Shown here one piece after another: positions 18,453-26,131 of a stretch of DNA of 64,000 nucleotides (positions are counted from its first letter, which is position 1; each line of letters opens with the position of its first letter). The stretch lies in NCBI GenBank assembly GCA_964483325.1, contig CAZAAW010000008.1:1-64000 (forward strand), written 5' to 3'. A program made the translations under genes and the position numbers. The notes beneath the pieces are model-generated. The model saw only the letters and a list, made by a program, of their open reading frames with translations. It ran no database searches and had not been told where the DNA came from. This DNA is from CAZAAW01 sp964483325. GTDB lineage: Bacteria > Pseudomonadota > Alphaproteobacteria > Rhizobiales > Kaistiaceae.

Positions 18453-19128
18453 AACCGATCCCCGTCCAGCCAGCGCCGATCAGGCCGGCAGAGGCCGCCT
18501 TGCCGATCGCGCCCTGAACTGGCCCAACGACGATATCGAAGACATCGTGCCCGAGACCTCCGATCCCAGGCCGGCTCCCGCCGCCAATCCGGTGCGGCCG
18601 GCACCGGTCCAGGCGCCCGCCCGGTCCCCCGTCGCCGCCGATGTCCGGCGCCCGAGCCAGGTCTACAGCCATCTGGTCGAAGGCGAGGACGATGTCATCG
18701 GCCTCGTCGCCTATGCCCTCTACAAGCAGGACAAGCGCGAGTTCCTGGAAAGCTGGGAAAAGCAGCGCGGCACGGTGCCGACCGGCGACCAGCTCGAGGC
18801 TTTCAGCACCACGCAGCTGACGGCGGGGCAGCGGGAACGCTACCGCACGGCGGCGCGCCAGGTGCTCGACGCCTATGCCGGCGTCGCGGTCGAGAGCGAG
18901 CGCGGGCACATCGTCGAGCAGGCGGTGACGGCTCGCATCGAAAGGGCGGCGGGCCGCGCCGAGGCGGCAGGCAGCTTCTGGCGGCTGGTCGGCGCCACGT
19001 TCATCGGCTTCCTGCTGTTCGCCCTCGTAGCGGCCGTGGTGCTCTACGCGGTCGAGGCTGCCGGCATCGACGTCGCCTCCTATCTCCCGCAGGCGAAGGT
19101 CGTTCCCGGACCCAATGTCTCCCCCTAG
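18445..19128 (+). CDS. single-pass membrane protein of unknown function
   Basis: 227 residues, unrecognised. The N-terminal 70 residues are disordered-looking and proline/alanine/arginine-rich. A compact helical region follows (SQVYSHLVEGEDDVIGLVAY, then LYKQDKREFLESWEKQ), next a predicted amphipathic helical stretch (RYRTAARQVLDAYAGVAVES), and one strong membrane helix near the C-terminus (FIGFLLFALVAAVVLYAV, about 185-202) with a short tail. There is no signal peptide, so most of the protein is probably cytoplasmic. It overlaps the small gene upstream by 8 bases and apt downstream by 14. Similar 'hypothetical' proteins near petC-apt may exist in relatives; I could not test this. Confidence 0.75.
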   Translation: MSETDPRPASADQAGRGRLADRALNWPNDDIEDIVPETSDPRPAPAANPVRPAPVQAPARSPVAADVRRPSQVYSHLVEGEDDVIGLVAYALYKQDKREFLESWEKQRGTVPTGDQLEAFSTTQLTAGQRERYRTAARQVLDAYAGVAVESERGHIVEQAVTARIERAAGRAEAAGSFWRLVGATFIGFLLFALVAAVVLYAVEAAGIDVASYLPQAKVVPGPNVSP

Positions 19129-19660
19129 CCTGTCGGGCATCAAGGATCTGGTCCGGACGATCCCGGATTATCCGAAGCCGGGCATCCTCTTTCGCGACAT
19201 CACCACGCTGATCGCCGATCCGGCCGGCTTCCGCGCCGCGGTCGACGGGCTGCTGCTGCCGTTCCTGACGGCCGGCATCACCCAGGTTGTCGGCATCGAG
19301 GCGCGCGGCTTCATCCTCGGCGGCGCCGTGGCGCATGAGCTCGGCCGGGGCTTCGTGCCGATCCGCAAGAAGGGCAAGCTTCCCGGCAAGACCATCGGCC
19401 AGGACTACAGCCTGGAATACGGGGTCGATACGATCGAGATCCACGCCGATGCGATCGGTCCCGGCGATCGCGTCCTGCTTGTCGACGACCTGATTGCGAC
19501 AGGCGGGACGGCGGAAGCGGCGATCGAGCTCATCCGCCGTTCGGGCGGCGATGTCGTGGCGGCCGCCTTCGTCATCGACCTGCCGGACCTCGGCGGCGGC
19601 ACGCGGCTGCGCGACAAGGGCGTCGACGTCCACGCGTTGGTGGCCTTCGACGGGCACTGA
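19115..19660 (+). CDS. apt: adenine phosphoribosyltransferase
   Basis: 181 residues, normal for Apt. Conserved segments: IPDYPKPGILFRDITTL at about 17-33, VGIEARGFILGGAVA near 58-72, RKKGKLPGKT, and the PRPP loop VLLVDDLIATGGTAEA at about 123-138. The enzyme converts adenine and PRPP to AMP in purine salvage. The gene starts inside the end of the preceding membrane-protein gene (14-base overlap), so translation is probably coupled. petABC followed closely by apt is an order I recall from several Hyphomicrobiales, where the two intervening genes may be absent. Confidence 0.96.
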   Translation: MSPPSLSGIKDLVRTIPDYPKPGILFRDITTLIADPAGFRAAVDGLLLPFLTAGITQVVGIEARGFILGGAVAHELGRGFVPIRKKGKLPGKTIGQDYSLEYGVDTIEIHADAIGPGDRVLLVDDLIATGGTAEAAIELIRRSGGDVVAAAFVIDLPDLGGGTRLRDKGVDVHALVAFDGH

Positions 19661-19772
19661 GCCCGGCCATCATCGCCGCGCATAGGCCCGATCAGAAAAT
19701 TTCATCCCTCGCCCGCTTCGGCACGCGCTTCTTCCGGATAGGATCGCATCCGGCGAAACGAAGCGGGGCATC

Positions 19773-20441
19773 ATGGCGGAATTTACTCTCTACACCGGCT
19801 ACCGACAGGTCTCGTCCTGGTCGCTGCGCGGCTGGCTTCCCATGCGCAAGGCAGGGGTGCCGTTCGACGACGTGCTGATCCGCTATCGGCTCGCCGCCGA
19901 CAAGCAGCGCCTCGTCGCCGTGAGCCCGACCGGCCGCGTGCCTCTCCTCGTTCACGAGCGGGACGGGGAGCGCATCGTCGTCTGGGAATCGCTGGCCATC
20001 GGCGAGTATCTGGCGGAGACGCTGCCGCAGCGGAAATTGTGGCCGGCCGATCCGGCGGCGCGTGCCCTGGCGCGCGCCGTGGCGACGGAAATGCACAGCG
20101 GCTTCCGGCCGCTGCGCGATTTCTACGGCATGGATCTCCTCGCCCGTCACGAGCGCGGCGCACCGCCGGCCGACGTCGCTGCCGATCTGGCGCGCGTGCA
20201 GTCCATCTGGCGAGAATGCAGAAGCCGCTACGGCGAGGTGGCGGGCGGCCCGTTCCTGTTCGGCCATTTCACCATCGCCGATGCGATGTATGCGCCTGTC
20301 GCGACGCGCTTTCGCACCTACGGCGTGGCGCTGGATCCGGTCAGCCAGGCCTATGTCGATGCCATCCTCGCCGATCCCGACATGCAGGCCTGGGAGGAGC
20401 AGGCGCGGTCCGGGCCGCCGCTCGACCCGCCGACGCCGTGA
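19773..20441 (+). CDS. glutathione S-transferase family protein
   Basis: 222 residues. The N-terminal thioredoxin-like domain begins FTLYTGYRQVSSWSLRGWL, where S15/S16 of the SSWSLR stretch occupies the catalytic position, and includes the cis-proline block SPTGRVPLLVH (about 51-61). The helical C-terminal domain has GPFLFGHFTIADAMYAP (about 160-176), with the N-capping box typical of GSTs. It is probably a cytoplasmic detoxification enzyme; the substrate is not predictable. Its stop codon touches the stop of the convergent small gene with no base between them. Confidence 0.9.
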   Translation: MAEFTLYTGYRQVSSWSLRGWLPMRKAGVPFDDVLIRYRLAADKQRLVAVSPTGRVPLLVHERDGERIVVWESLAIGEYLAETLPQRKLWPADPAARALARAVATEMHSGFRPLRDFYGMDLLARHERGAPPADVAADLARVQSIWRECRSRYGEVAGGPFLFGHFTIADAMYAPVATRFRTYGVALDPVSQAYVDAILADPDMQAWEEQARSGPPLDPPTP

Positions 20442-20774
20442 TTACTGGTTGACCATCAGGTTGCAGAAGCTGACCGCATCGGCGGGATAGTCGGTGCCGT
20501 TCTCGCGGATGACGGCGCAGCGGCCGTCAAGCTCGGCCCGCTGCTCCGGACTGAGGCGTTCGATGAAGCCGGGGATGGCCGCCACGCCGAGCGTCGTATC
20601 GACGTCGATGTCGCCGAAGGGATTGTCGCGGGAGACGTTGGCGGTGGTCCATTGCTGCGTCGCGGCCGGCGCCGGCTGCGCCGGCGCCATCGGGTTCTCC
20701 TGGGCGACGGCGGACCCGGCCGCTGCCGTGAAGACCACAGCCGCCGTGGCGGCGAGAAGCATGCGGAAAGTCAT
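20442..20774 (-). CDS. small exported protein of unknown function
   Basis: 110 residues with a clear signal peptide (MTFRMLLAATAAVVFTAAAG, cleavage expected after SAVA). The mature domain has a P/A-rich start and then a compact part: GVAAIPGFIERLSPEQRAEL followed by DGRCAVIRENGTDYP and VSFCNLMVNQ, with two cysteines that could pair. Small exported proteins with a similar 'LSPEQRAELDGRC' end occur in related genomes, but I can name no family. It has its own start 81 bases from the end of ychF and may be cotranscribed with it or not. Confidence 0.7.
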   Translation of the reverse strand: MTFRMLLAATAAVVFTAAAGSAVAQENPMAPAQPAPAATQQWTTANVSRDNPFGDIDVDTTLGVAAIPGFIERLSPEQRAELDGRCAVIRENGTDYPADAVSFCNLMVNQ

Positions 20775-20855
20775 CCGTGTTCTCCCAGTTTGCGTTGCCT
20801 CGGTCCGGCTAACGCTGGGGATCGGACGATTGTTCCGGGAGTCCTCGCGGGCGCG

Positions 20856-21953
20856 TCAGGTGTTGAACTTGAACAGCATCACATCGCCGTCGGCGACGAC
20901 GTAATCCTTGCCTTCATCGCGCGCCCGGCCGGCTTCCTTGGCAGCCTGCTCGCCGCCGAGGCGCGTGTAGTCGTCATAGGAAATTGTCTGGGCGCGGATG
21001 AAACCGCGTTCGAAATCGCTGTGGATCTCGCCGGCGGCCTGCGGCGCCCGGGCGCCTTTGTGGACGGTCCAGGCGCGGGCCTCCTTGGGGCCGGCGGTGA
21101 AGAAGGTGATGAGGCCGAGCAGCGCGTAGCCGGCGCGGATCAGCCGGTCGAGGCCCGGCTCGCTGAGCCCCAGCCCGTCGAGAAACTCCGCCTGCTCCTC
21201 GGACGGTAGCTGGGCTATCTCCGCCTCGATGGCGGCGGATATGACGACGCAGCCGGCCCCCTCGGCCGCCGCCATGGCCTCGACCTGGCGCGCATAGTCA
21301 TTGCCGGTGGCGGCCGAGCCTTCGTCGACATTGCACACGTAAAGCACCGGCTTGGCGGTCAGCAGGTTGAGGGCGGCGAAGGCCTTGCGGTTCTCGGCAT
21401 CGACCGCCAGCTGCCGCGCCGGCTTGCCGTCGCGCAGCAGCGCCAGCGCTGCCTCCATGATCATCGCCTGCTGCCGGGCGTCCTTGTCGCCGCCGGCCGC
21501 CTTCTTCTGCAGCGGGCCAACGCGCCGCTCGAGGCTGTCGAGATCGGCGATCATCAGCTCCGTTTCCACTGTCTGCGCATCGGCGACCGGATCGACCCGC
21601 CCCTCGACATGGGTGATGTCGCCGCTGTCGAAGCAGCGCAGCACATGCACGATGGCGTCGACCTCGCGGATATTGGCGAGGAACTGGTTGCCCAGCCCTT
21701 CGCCCTTCGAGGCGCCGCGCACCAGGCCGGCGATGTCGACGAAGGTGATGCGGGTGGGCACGATATTGGCCGAGCCGGCGATGGCGGCGATCTTGTCGAG
21801 CCGCGGGTCCGGCACGGCGACCTCGCCGGTATTGGGCTCGATGGTGCAGAACGGATAGTTCGCAGCCTGCGCTGCCGCCGTTCGCGTCAGCGCGTTGAAG
21901 AGCGTCGACTTGCCGACATTCGGCAGGCCGACGATGCCGCATTTGAAACCCAT
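20856..21953 (-). CDS. ychF: redox-regulated P-loop ATPase/GTPase YchF
   Basis: 365 residues, the standard YchF length. The start MGFKCGIVGLPNVGKSTLFN carries G1 (GLPNVGKST); G3 is VDIAGLVRGASKGEG, and the adenine-favouring G4 variant is read as LYVCNVDE, the NVDE that makes YchF prefer ATP. A coiled-coil arm follows (TELMIADLDSLERRVGPLQ) and a C-terminal TGS domain ending FKFNT. YchF/Ola1 binds ribosomes and is linked to stress tolerance. Upstream in-frame sequence is not coding. The gene is divergent from the riboswitch-controlled receptor gene. Confidence 0.96.
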   Translation of the reverse strand: MGFKCGIVGLPNVGKSTLFNALTRTAAAQAANYPFCTIEPNTGEVAVPDPRLDKIAAIAGSANIVPTRITFVDIAGLVRGASKGEGLGNQFLANIREVDAIVHVLRCFDSGDITHVEGRVDPVADAQTVETELMIADLDSLERRVGPLQKKAAGGDKDARQQAMIMEAALALLRDGKPARQLAVDAENRKAFAALNLLTAKPVLYVCNVDEGSAATGNDYARQVEAMAAAEGAGCVVISAAIEAEIAQLPSEEQAEFLDGLGLSEPGLDRLIRAGYALLGLITFFTAGPKEARAWTVHKGARAPQAAGEIHSDFERGFIRAQTISYDDYTRLGGEQAAKEAGRARDEGKDYVVADGDVMLFKFNT

Positions 21954-22094
21954 GAGTATCGTCTCGGATCGGGAGAAATCTGACCCCGGCGGGTAGCCGA
22001 GCCATGGCCAATGGTCAAGGACCGACGGCGCCATCCCGCCGCAGGGCAGGGGCGCGGCGCTGCGTTGACCGCCGGCGCGGCGCTTTCTATTGTC
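21954..22094. other. spacer between ychF and the cobalamin riboswitch
   Basis: The 400 bases between the ychF start and the chosen receptor start hold divergent promoters, the riboswitch (22095-22270) and about 85 bases of leader after it. In this first part, TTGACC at about 22067 followed by TCTATTGTCC is a possible -35 region for the rightward transcript, but no convincing -10 stands out. No gene is visible here. Confidence 0.4.
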
Positions 22095-22270
22095 CGGCTG
22101 ACGGTTCCCGAAGGGATCAAAAGGGAACGCGGTAGGGGGTGACCCCGAAACCGCGGCTGCCCCCGCAACTGTAAGCGGCGAGACTTCCGCCAGCATTGCC
22201 ACTGGGGCTGCAAGGTCCTCGGGAAGGCGGTGGAGAGTCGGTGACCCGCGAGCCAGGAGACCTGCCGTCG
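22095..22270 (+). promoter_or_regulatory. cobalamin (B12) riboswitch
   Basis: The RNA shows the class hallmarks in order: a closing stem (GGTTCCC at 22103 pairing with GGGAAC near 22122), the CCGCGGCTGCCCCCGCAACTG core with the following GTAAGCGGCGAG, the GCCACTGGG element near 22198, GGGAAGGCGG, and the terminal B12 box GCGAGCCAGGAGACCTGCC at about 22249-22267. It should bind adenosyl- or methylcobalamin and repress expression of the outer-membrane receptor downstream. Between the B12 box and the gene I see no U-tract terminator, so control by ribosome-site sequestration is the simpler guess. Confidence 0.95.
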
Positions 22271-22354
22271 CCGTGGTCACACGCGAGGACGTCGGGCGGG
22301 GTGTTCCGACGGTGGCAGGGTTTGTCGCAAAGCGGCAGCCGGCTTCGTCTCGCG

Positions 22355-24313
22355 GTGACGTGCCACGTTGCCGCGAGGTCCACTTTGCCCGTCCCTCCCG
22401 CTTTCCATCCAGCCCTCCGGAGCATGCTCCTCGCCGGCTCGGTCCTGTCGGTGCCGGCCTTTGCCGGGCCGGCCTCCGCCCAGGATGCGCCGGTGGCGCT
22501 CCAGACGATCGTCGTCAGTCCCACGACGGTGCCGACGCGCGCCAATGCCGTCGCCAGTTCCGTCACGGTGGTCACGGCGGAAGAGATCGAGCGCGATCAG
22601 CGCCGGACCGTCGCCGACATTCTGCAGACCGTGCCGGGCCTCAATGTCGTCCAGGCCGGCGGCGTCGGCGGCCAGACCTCGGTGTTCATGCGCGGCACCA
22701 ATTCCAATCACGTCAAGGTGCTGATCGACGGCATCGACATCAGCGATCCGAGCCACCCGACCGGCGCCTTCGATTTCGGCCATCTGCTGGCCTCCGATAT
22801 CGAGCAGATCGAGGTGCTGCGCGGTCCGCAGAGCGGGCTCTACGGGTCGGACGCCATCGGCGGCGTCATCGTCATCCGGACGAAGCGCGGCGAGGGGCCG
22901 ATGCGGGTCACCGGAACCGTCGAGGCCGGCTCGTCGAAGACCTTCAACCAGTATGCCTCGGTGAGCGGCGGCAACGAGCGCTTCGACTACGCCTTCAACG
23001 TCGCGCATGTCCGCTCGGACGCGCTCGACGTGACACCGCCGGAACTGGTGCCGCCCGGACGGCCGATCGTCCCCAACGCTTATAACAACTGGACGCTGTC
23101 AACGAATCTCGGGGCGCAGATCACCGAGACCCTGTCGGCCCGCCTCATCGCCCGCTACACCGACGCGTCGCTGCATGTCATCGGCGACGATTTCAGCCTC
23201 TATCCGTCACCGCCGGCGGTCATTCCGACGGTGCAGCTCAACAACCAGTTCTTCGTGCGCGGCGAGGCCGACTGGCTGACCCTCGGCGGCCAGCTCGACA
23301 ACACGTTCGGCGTTGCCTATTCGAATCTCTGGATCTCGGCCGACGAGCCCGATTATTTCGGCCCGTCGCCCGCCACCATCACCCGCGGCGATCGCGTCAA
23401 GGGCGACTGGCGCGGCGTCTATGCGCTCGGGAACGGCCAGTCGCTGATTGGCGGCCTCGAGATCCAGAACGAGCGCCTGTGGACGGACACGACGACGGCC
23501 GAGAACGGCAGCGGCGGCAGCTTCCTCGAATACCAGGCGGACCTTGCCAACGGCTTCTTCCTCGCCGCCAATGCCCGCTACGACATCAACGAGCGCTTCG
23601 GCGGCCATGCCACCTGGCGTGTCGCTCCGGGCTACACGATCCCCGGCACGGGCACGATCCTGCGCGCCAGCTACGGGACCGGCTTCAAGGCGCCGACGCT
23701 GAGCCACCTCTATGTCGACTTCCCGGCCTATAATTTCTTCGCCAACCCCAACTTGCAGCCCGAGACGAGCCGCGGCTACGACATCGGTGTGGAGCAGCCG
23801 TTCTTCGACGGCCGCCTGCGTGTCGGTGCAACCTGGTTCCACAACGACATCGACAACCTGATCACCGGCAACGCCACCACCTATGTCAATGTCGGCCATG
23901 CGACAACGGAGGGCGTCGAGGCTTTCGCAGCGCTGCAGCTGGGCGAGGACTGGAGCGTGCGCGGCGACTACACCTACACATGGGCGGTCGATGCCGACAC
24001 CGGGCTGGAGCTCCTGCGCCGGCCGCGCCACAAGGGCTCGGTCACCGTCGCCTGGACGCCGGCGGCGGGCCTGACCCTCTCCTCGACGGTGCTGGCGGTC
24101 GGCTCGTGGATCGACGGCAATCGCGACTTCTCGATCCCGCGGCTTACCGCACCGGGCTACACGATCGTCAACCTCGCGGCGCGCTACGACATGGGCGAGC
24201 ACGCGACGGTGTTCGGCCGCGTCGACAATCTTTTCGACGCCACCTACCAGGACCCGACGGGCTTCCTGCGCCCCGGCCGGTCTTTCTATGCCGGACTGAC
24301 GCTGAAGAACTGA
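22355..24313 (+). CDS. btuB: TonB-dependent cobalamin receptor (BtuB-like)
   Basis: 652 residues from GTG 22355, or 629 from ATG 22424. A signal sequence ends near PAFAGPASA. The mature N-terminus has a TonB-box-like LQTIVVSPT, then the plug domain (TVADILQTVPGLNVVQAGG, FMRGTNSNHVKVLIDG, IEVLRGPQSGLYGSDAIGG) and a beta-barrel ending in YAGLTLKN with the usual aromatic-rich last strand. A cobalamin riboswitch lies directly upstream, which identifies the ligand as vitamin B12 or a related corrinoid. Neither start has a good Shine-Dalgarno sequence; GTG gives a charged n-region and is my choice. No btuCDF genes lie next to it in this window. Confidence 0.9.
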   Translation: MTCHVAARSTLPVPPAFHPALRSMLLAGSVLSVPAFAGPASAQDAPVALQTIVVSPTTVPTRANAVASSVTVVTAEEIERDQRRTVADILQTVPGLNVVQAGGVGGQTSVFMRGTNSNHVKVLIDGIDISDPSHPTGAFDFGHLLASDIEQIEVLRGPQSGLYGSDAIGGVIVIRTKRGEGPMRVTGTVEAGSSKTFNQYASVSGGNERFDYAFNVAHVRSDALDVTPPELVPPGRPIVPNAYNNWTLSTNLGAQITETLSARLIARYTDASLHVIGDDFSLYPSPPAVIPTVQLNNQFFVRGEADWLTLGGQLDNTFGVAYSNLWISADEPDYFGPSPATITRGDRVKGDWRGVYALGNGQSLIGGLEIQNERLWTDTTTAENGSGGSFLEYQADLANGFFLAANARYDINERFGGHATWRVAPGYTIPGTGTILRASYGTGFKAPTLSHLYVDFPAYNFFANPNLQPETSRGYDIGVEQPFFDGRLRVGATWFHNDIDNLITGNATTYVNVGHATTEGVEAFAALQLGEDWSVRGDYTYTWAVDADTGLELLRRPRHKGSVTVAWTPAAGLTLSSTVLAVGSWIDGNRDFSIPRLTAPGYTIVNLAARYDMGEHATVFGRVDNLFDATYQDPTGFLRPGRSFYAGLTLKN

Positions 24314-24321
24314 GGGCGTCC

Positions 24322-24420
24322 TCGTAGGGTGGGCAGGCGCCGGCAGGCGCTTGCCCACGCGGACATCTGCCAGCCGCCGGAACGACAGCGTGGGCAAGGC
24401 TTCGCCATGCCCACCCTACG
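24322..24420. repeat. double-hairpin intergenic repeat, copy 1
   Basis: A 99-base palindromic unit. TCGTAGGGTGGGCA at its left end pairs with TGCCCACCCTACG at its right end. It folds as two hairpins: GTGGGCAGGCGC with GCGCTTGCCCAC (about 24330-24358), and GCGTGGGCAAGGC with GCCATGCCCACC (about 24389-24413), separated by about 31 bases. A second copy with the same layout lies at 45532-45635. It sits directly after the btuB stop, before the convergent pth gene, a typical place for REP-type elements. Confidence 0.8.
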
Positions 24421-24450
24421 GTCGCTACGGTCGCGGGCCAGCCGCGTGGA

Positions 24451-24471
24451 TGGCCGGATCAAGTCCGGCCA
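24451..24471. repeat. short palindrome after the double-hairpin repeat
   Basis: TGGCCGGA, loop TCAAG, TCCGGCCA: a perfect 8-bp stem with ATGACG following. Hairpins of this form (GGCCGGATCAAGTCCGGCC) are, from memory, scattered between genes in many alphaproteobacteria. It may serve as a transcription stop between the convergent btuB and pth genes, though it lacks a U-tract. Confidence 0.7.
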
Positions 24472-24544
24472 TGACGCTGGTGGGCGGTGGTGGCGTGCGA
24501 ACCGGCCAGAGGGACTACTCCGCCCTCGGGCAGCAGTCGCCACA

Positions 24545-25294
24545 CTAGCCTTGGCGCGTTCCGAAGAGCTTCTTCAGGGCGCCGGCGAGGGGACCCTCGC
24601 TGGTTGAAGCTGCGTCGCTCCTGCTCGCCGAAGTCGCTTGAACCTTTGATTCAACTGGCTGCGGAATCGATTCAGCCACAGCACCCTTGTCGTTGGCGGT
24701 GCTTGGCTTTTTCGCCTGCGGCTCCTCCGGTTCGAGCGCCCGGTGGAGGCGGTTGGCGAGGGTCGCGTCGCGCCCGTCGGCAAGCAGCGCGGCATTGTCG
24801 GCGATCGCCGCCAGCAGCGGCTCCAGCCAGGCCGCGTCCGCCTTGGTGAAGTCGTGCAGGACGTACCCATGCACGAGCTCCTTGCGGCCGGGATGGCCGA
24901 TACCGATGCGCAGCCGCCTGTAGCCGTCGCCGATATGGGCGTTGAGCGAGCGGACGCCGTTGTTGCCGCCCGATCCGCCGCCGACTTTCATGCGCGTCTT
25001 GCCCGGCGGCAGATCGAGCTCGTCATGCAGCACGACGATGTCCTGCGGCGGCACCTTGAAGAAGCGCGCCGCCTCGGCGACGGCGCGGCCGGACTCGTTC
25101 ATGTAGGTGGTGGGCTTCATCAGCAGCACCTTGCGGTTGGCAAGGGTGCCCTCGGCGGTTTCGGCCTGGAAGCGGTTCCGCCACGGGCCGAAATTATGGC
25201 GCCGGTGGATCGCGTCCACCGCCATGAAGCCGACATTGTGCCGGTTTCCGGCATATTCCCGGCCCGGATTGCCGAGTCCGACGATGATCAGCAT
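24545..25294 (-). CDS. pth: peptidyl-tRNA hydrolase
   Basis: 249 residues. The family core occupies the first 190: MLIIVGLGNPGREYAGNRHN with catalytic H near residue 19, LMKPTTYMNESGRAV near 55-69, and VLHDELDLPPGKTR near 89-102, then GGNNGVRSL. The enzyme recycles peptidyl-tRNAs released early from ribosomes. About 55 C-terminal residues (AKKPSTANDKGAVAES and onward) are an unconserved, probably disordered extension. It follows rplY in the same direction with a strong hairpin in between (25305-25331). Confidence 0.95.
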   Translation of the reverse strand: MLIIVGLGNPGREYAGNRHNVGFMAVDAIHRRHNFGPWRNRFQAETAEGTLANRKVLLMKPTTYMNESGRAVAEAARFFKVPPQDIVVLHDELDLPPGKTRMKVGGGSGGNNGVRSLNAHIGDGYRRLRIGIGHPGRKELVHGYVLHDFTKADAAWLEPLLAAIADNAALLADGRDATLANRLHRALEPEEPQAKKPSTANDKGAVAESIPQPVESKVQATSASRSDAASTSEGPLAGALKKLFGTRQG

Positions 25295-25304
25295 GGCAGG
25301 TCCC

Positions 25305-25331
25305 GCCCGGTCCGGACGCGCCGGACCGGGC
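25305..25331 (-). terminator. hairpin between rplY and pth
   Basis: GCCCGGTCCGG at 25305-25315 and CCGGACCGGGC at 25321-25331 form a perfect 11-bp stem with a 5-base loop, 11 bases after the rplY stop and 10 before the pth start. No U-run follows on the leftward transcript, so it may be a partial terminator, a processing or stabilising element, or it may lower pth expression relative to rplY. pth's own Shine-Dalgarno sequence (GCAGGTCCCG-side) is next to it. Confidence 0.5.
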
Positions 25332-25342
25332 CTCGGGAAAGA

Positions 25343-25990
25343 TTACTTCTTGGCGTCGGCCTTCTTGGCGGCGGCAGCGGGCGCTGCCGGCGCGGCCGCC
25401 GCGGCGGGCGATTCATCCTTGAAGCCGGCCGGCGCCGCCACAGTGGCGATGGTGAAGTCGCGGTCGCGGATGACCGGCGTCACGCCTTCCGGCAGGTCGA
25501 CCTTGGAGATGTGGACGGAATCGTTGATTTCCAGGCCGGTCAGGTCGACGACGAGCTTGTCCGGAATGGCATCGGCCGGAACGATCAGCTCGACCGTATG
25601 GCGCACGACGTTGAGCACGCCGCCGCGCTTGATGCCCGGCGCCTGCTGGTCGTTGATGAATTCGACCGGAATGTCCAGGTTGATCCGCGCGTTGGCGCCG
25701 ATGCGCAGGAAATCGACATGGACCGGCGTGTCGCGCACCGGGTGCAGTTGGAAGTCGCGCGGAATGACGCGCTGCTTCTGGCCGTCGATGTCGATCATCA
25801 CCGGCGTGCTGAGGAAGCGGCCGGCATGAATCTTCATGTCGAGAATCTTGTACGGCACGCTGATCGGCAGCGGCGGTTCATTGCCGCCATAGATGACGGC
25901 GGGGATCATCCCCTCCCGGCGTGTCGCGCGAGCGGCCCCCTTGCCCGTCCTGTCGCGAACTGACGCCGTGAGCTCATAAGCATTGCTCAT
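25343..25990 (-). CDS. rplY: 50S ribosomal protein L25/Ctc family
   Basis: 215 residues, the long Ctc form. The N-terminal L25 domain binds 5S rRNA (ELTASVRDRTGKGAARATRR, GMIPAVIYGG), followed by the TL5 domain (HVDFLRIGANARINLDIPVE and SVHISKVDLPEGV). The tail is a low-complexity A/P/K-rich stretch ending AAKKADAKK. It heads a leftward pair with pth. The prs-rplY-pth-ychF order is conserved in relatives, but here a rightward small gene separates prs from rplY. Confidence 0.95.
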   Translation of the reverse strand: MSNAYELTASVRDRTGKGAARATRREGMIPAVIYGGNEPPLPISVPYKILDMKIHAGRFLSTPVMIDIDGQKQRVIPRDFQLHPVRDTPVHVDFLRIGANARINLDIPVEFINDQQAPGIKRGGVLNVVRHTVELIVPADAIPDKLVVDLTGLEINDSVHISKVDLPEGVTPVIRDRDFTIATVAAPAGFKDESPAAAAAPAAPAAAAKKADAKK

Positions 25991-26131
25991 CGGTTATCTC
26001 CTTCAGGGAAAGAATTGCCCGAATGCCCGGGCAAGGCGCCGCGGTGCCTCCAGGGGTGTCGGCGCGGCTGGTGGCCTTATAATGGACGGGGCGGCGGCAG
26101 GCAATCAGGCCGCCTTTGCCGGAGACGGGCC

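Noticed and set aside
22117..22575. 152-residue leftward frame across the riboswitch and receptor start
   Set aside because: It is antisense to a clear riboswitch and to the receptor signal region; composition looks like shadow sequence.
24314..24544. CRISPR array or integration site in the repeat region after btuB
   Set aside because: The palindromes are of two different types and appear once each here, with no regular spacers and no adjacent tRNA or integrase.
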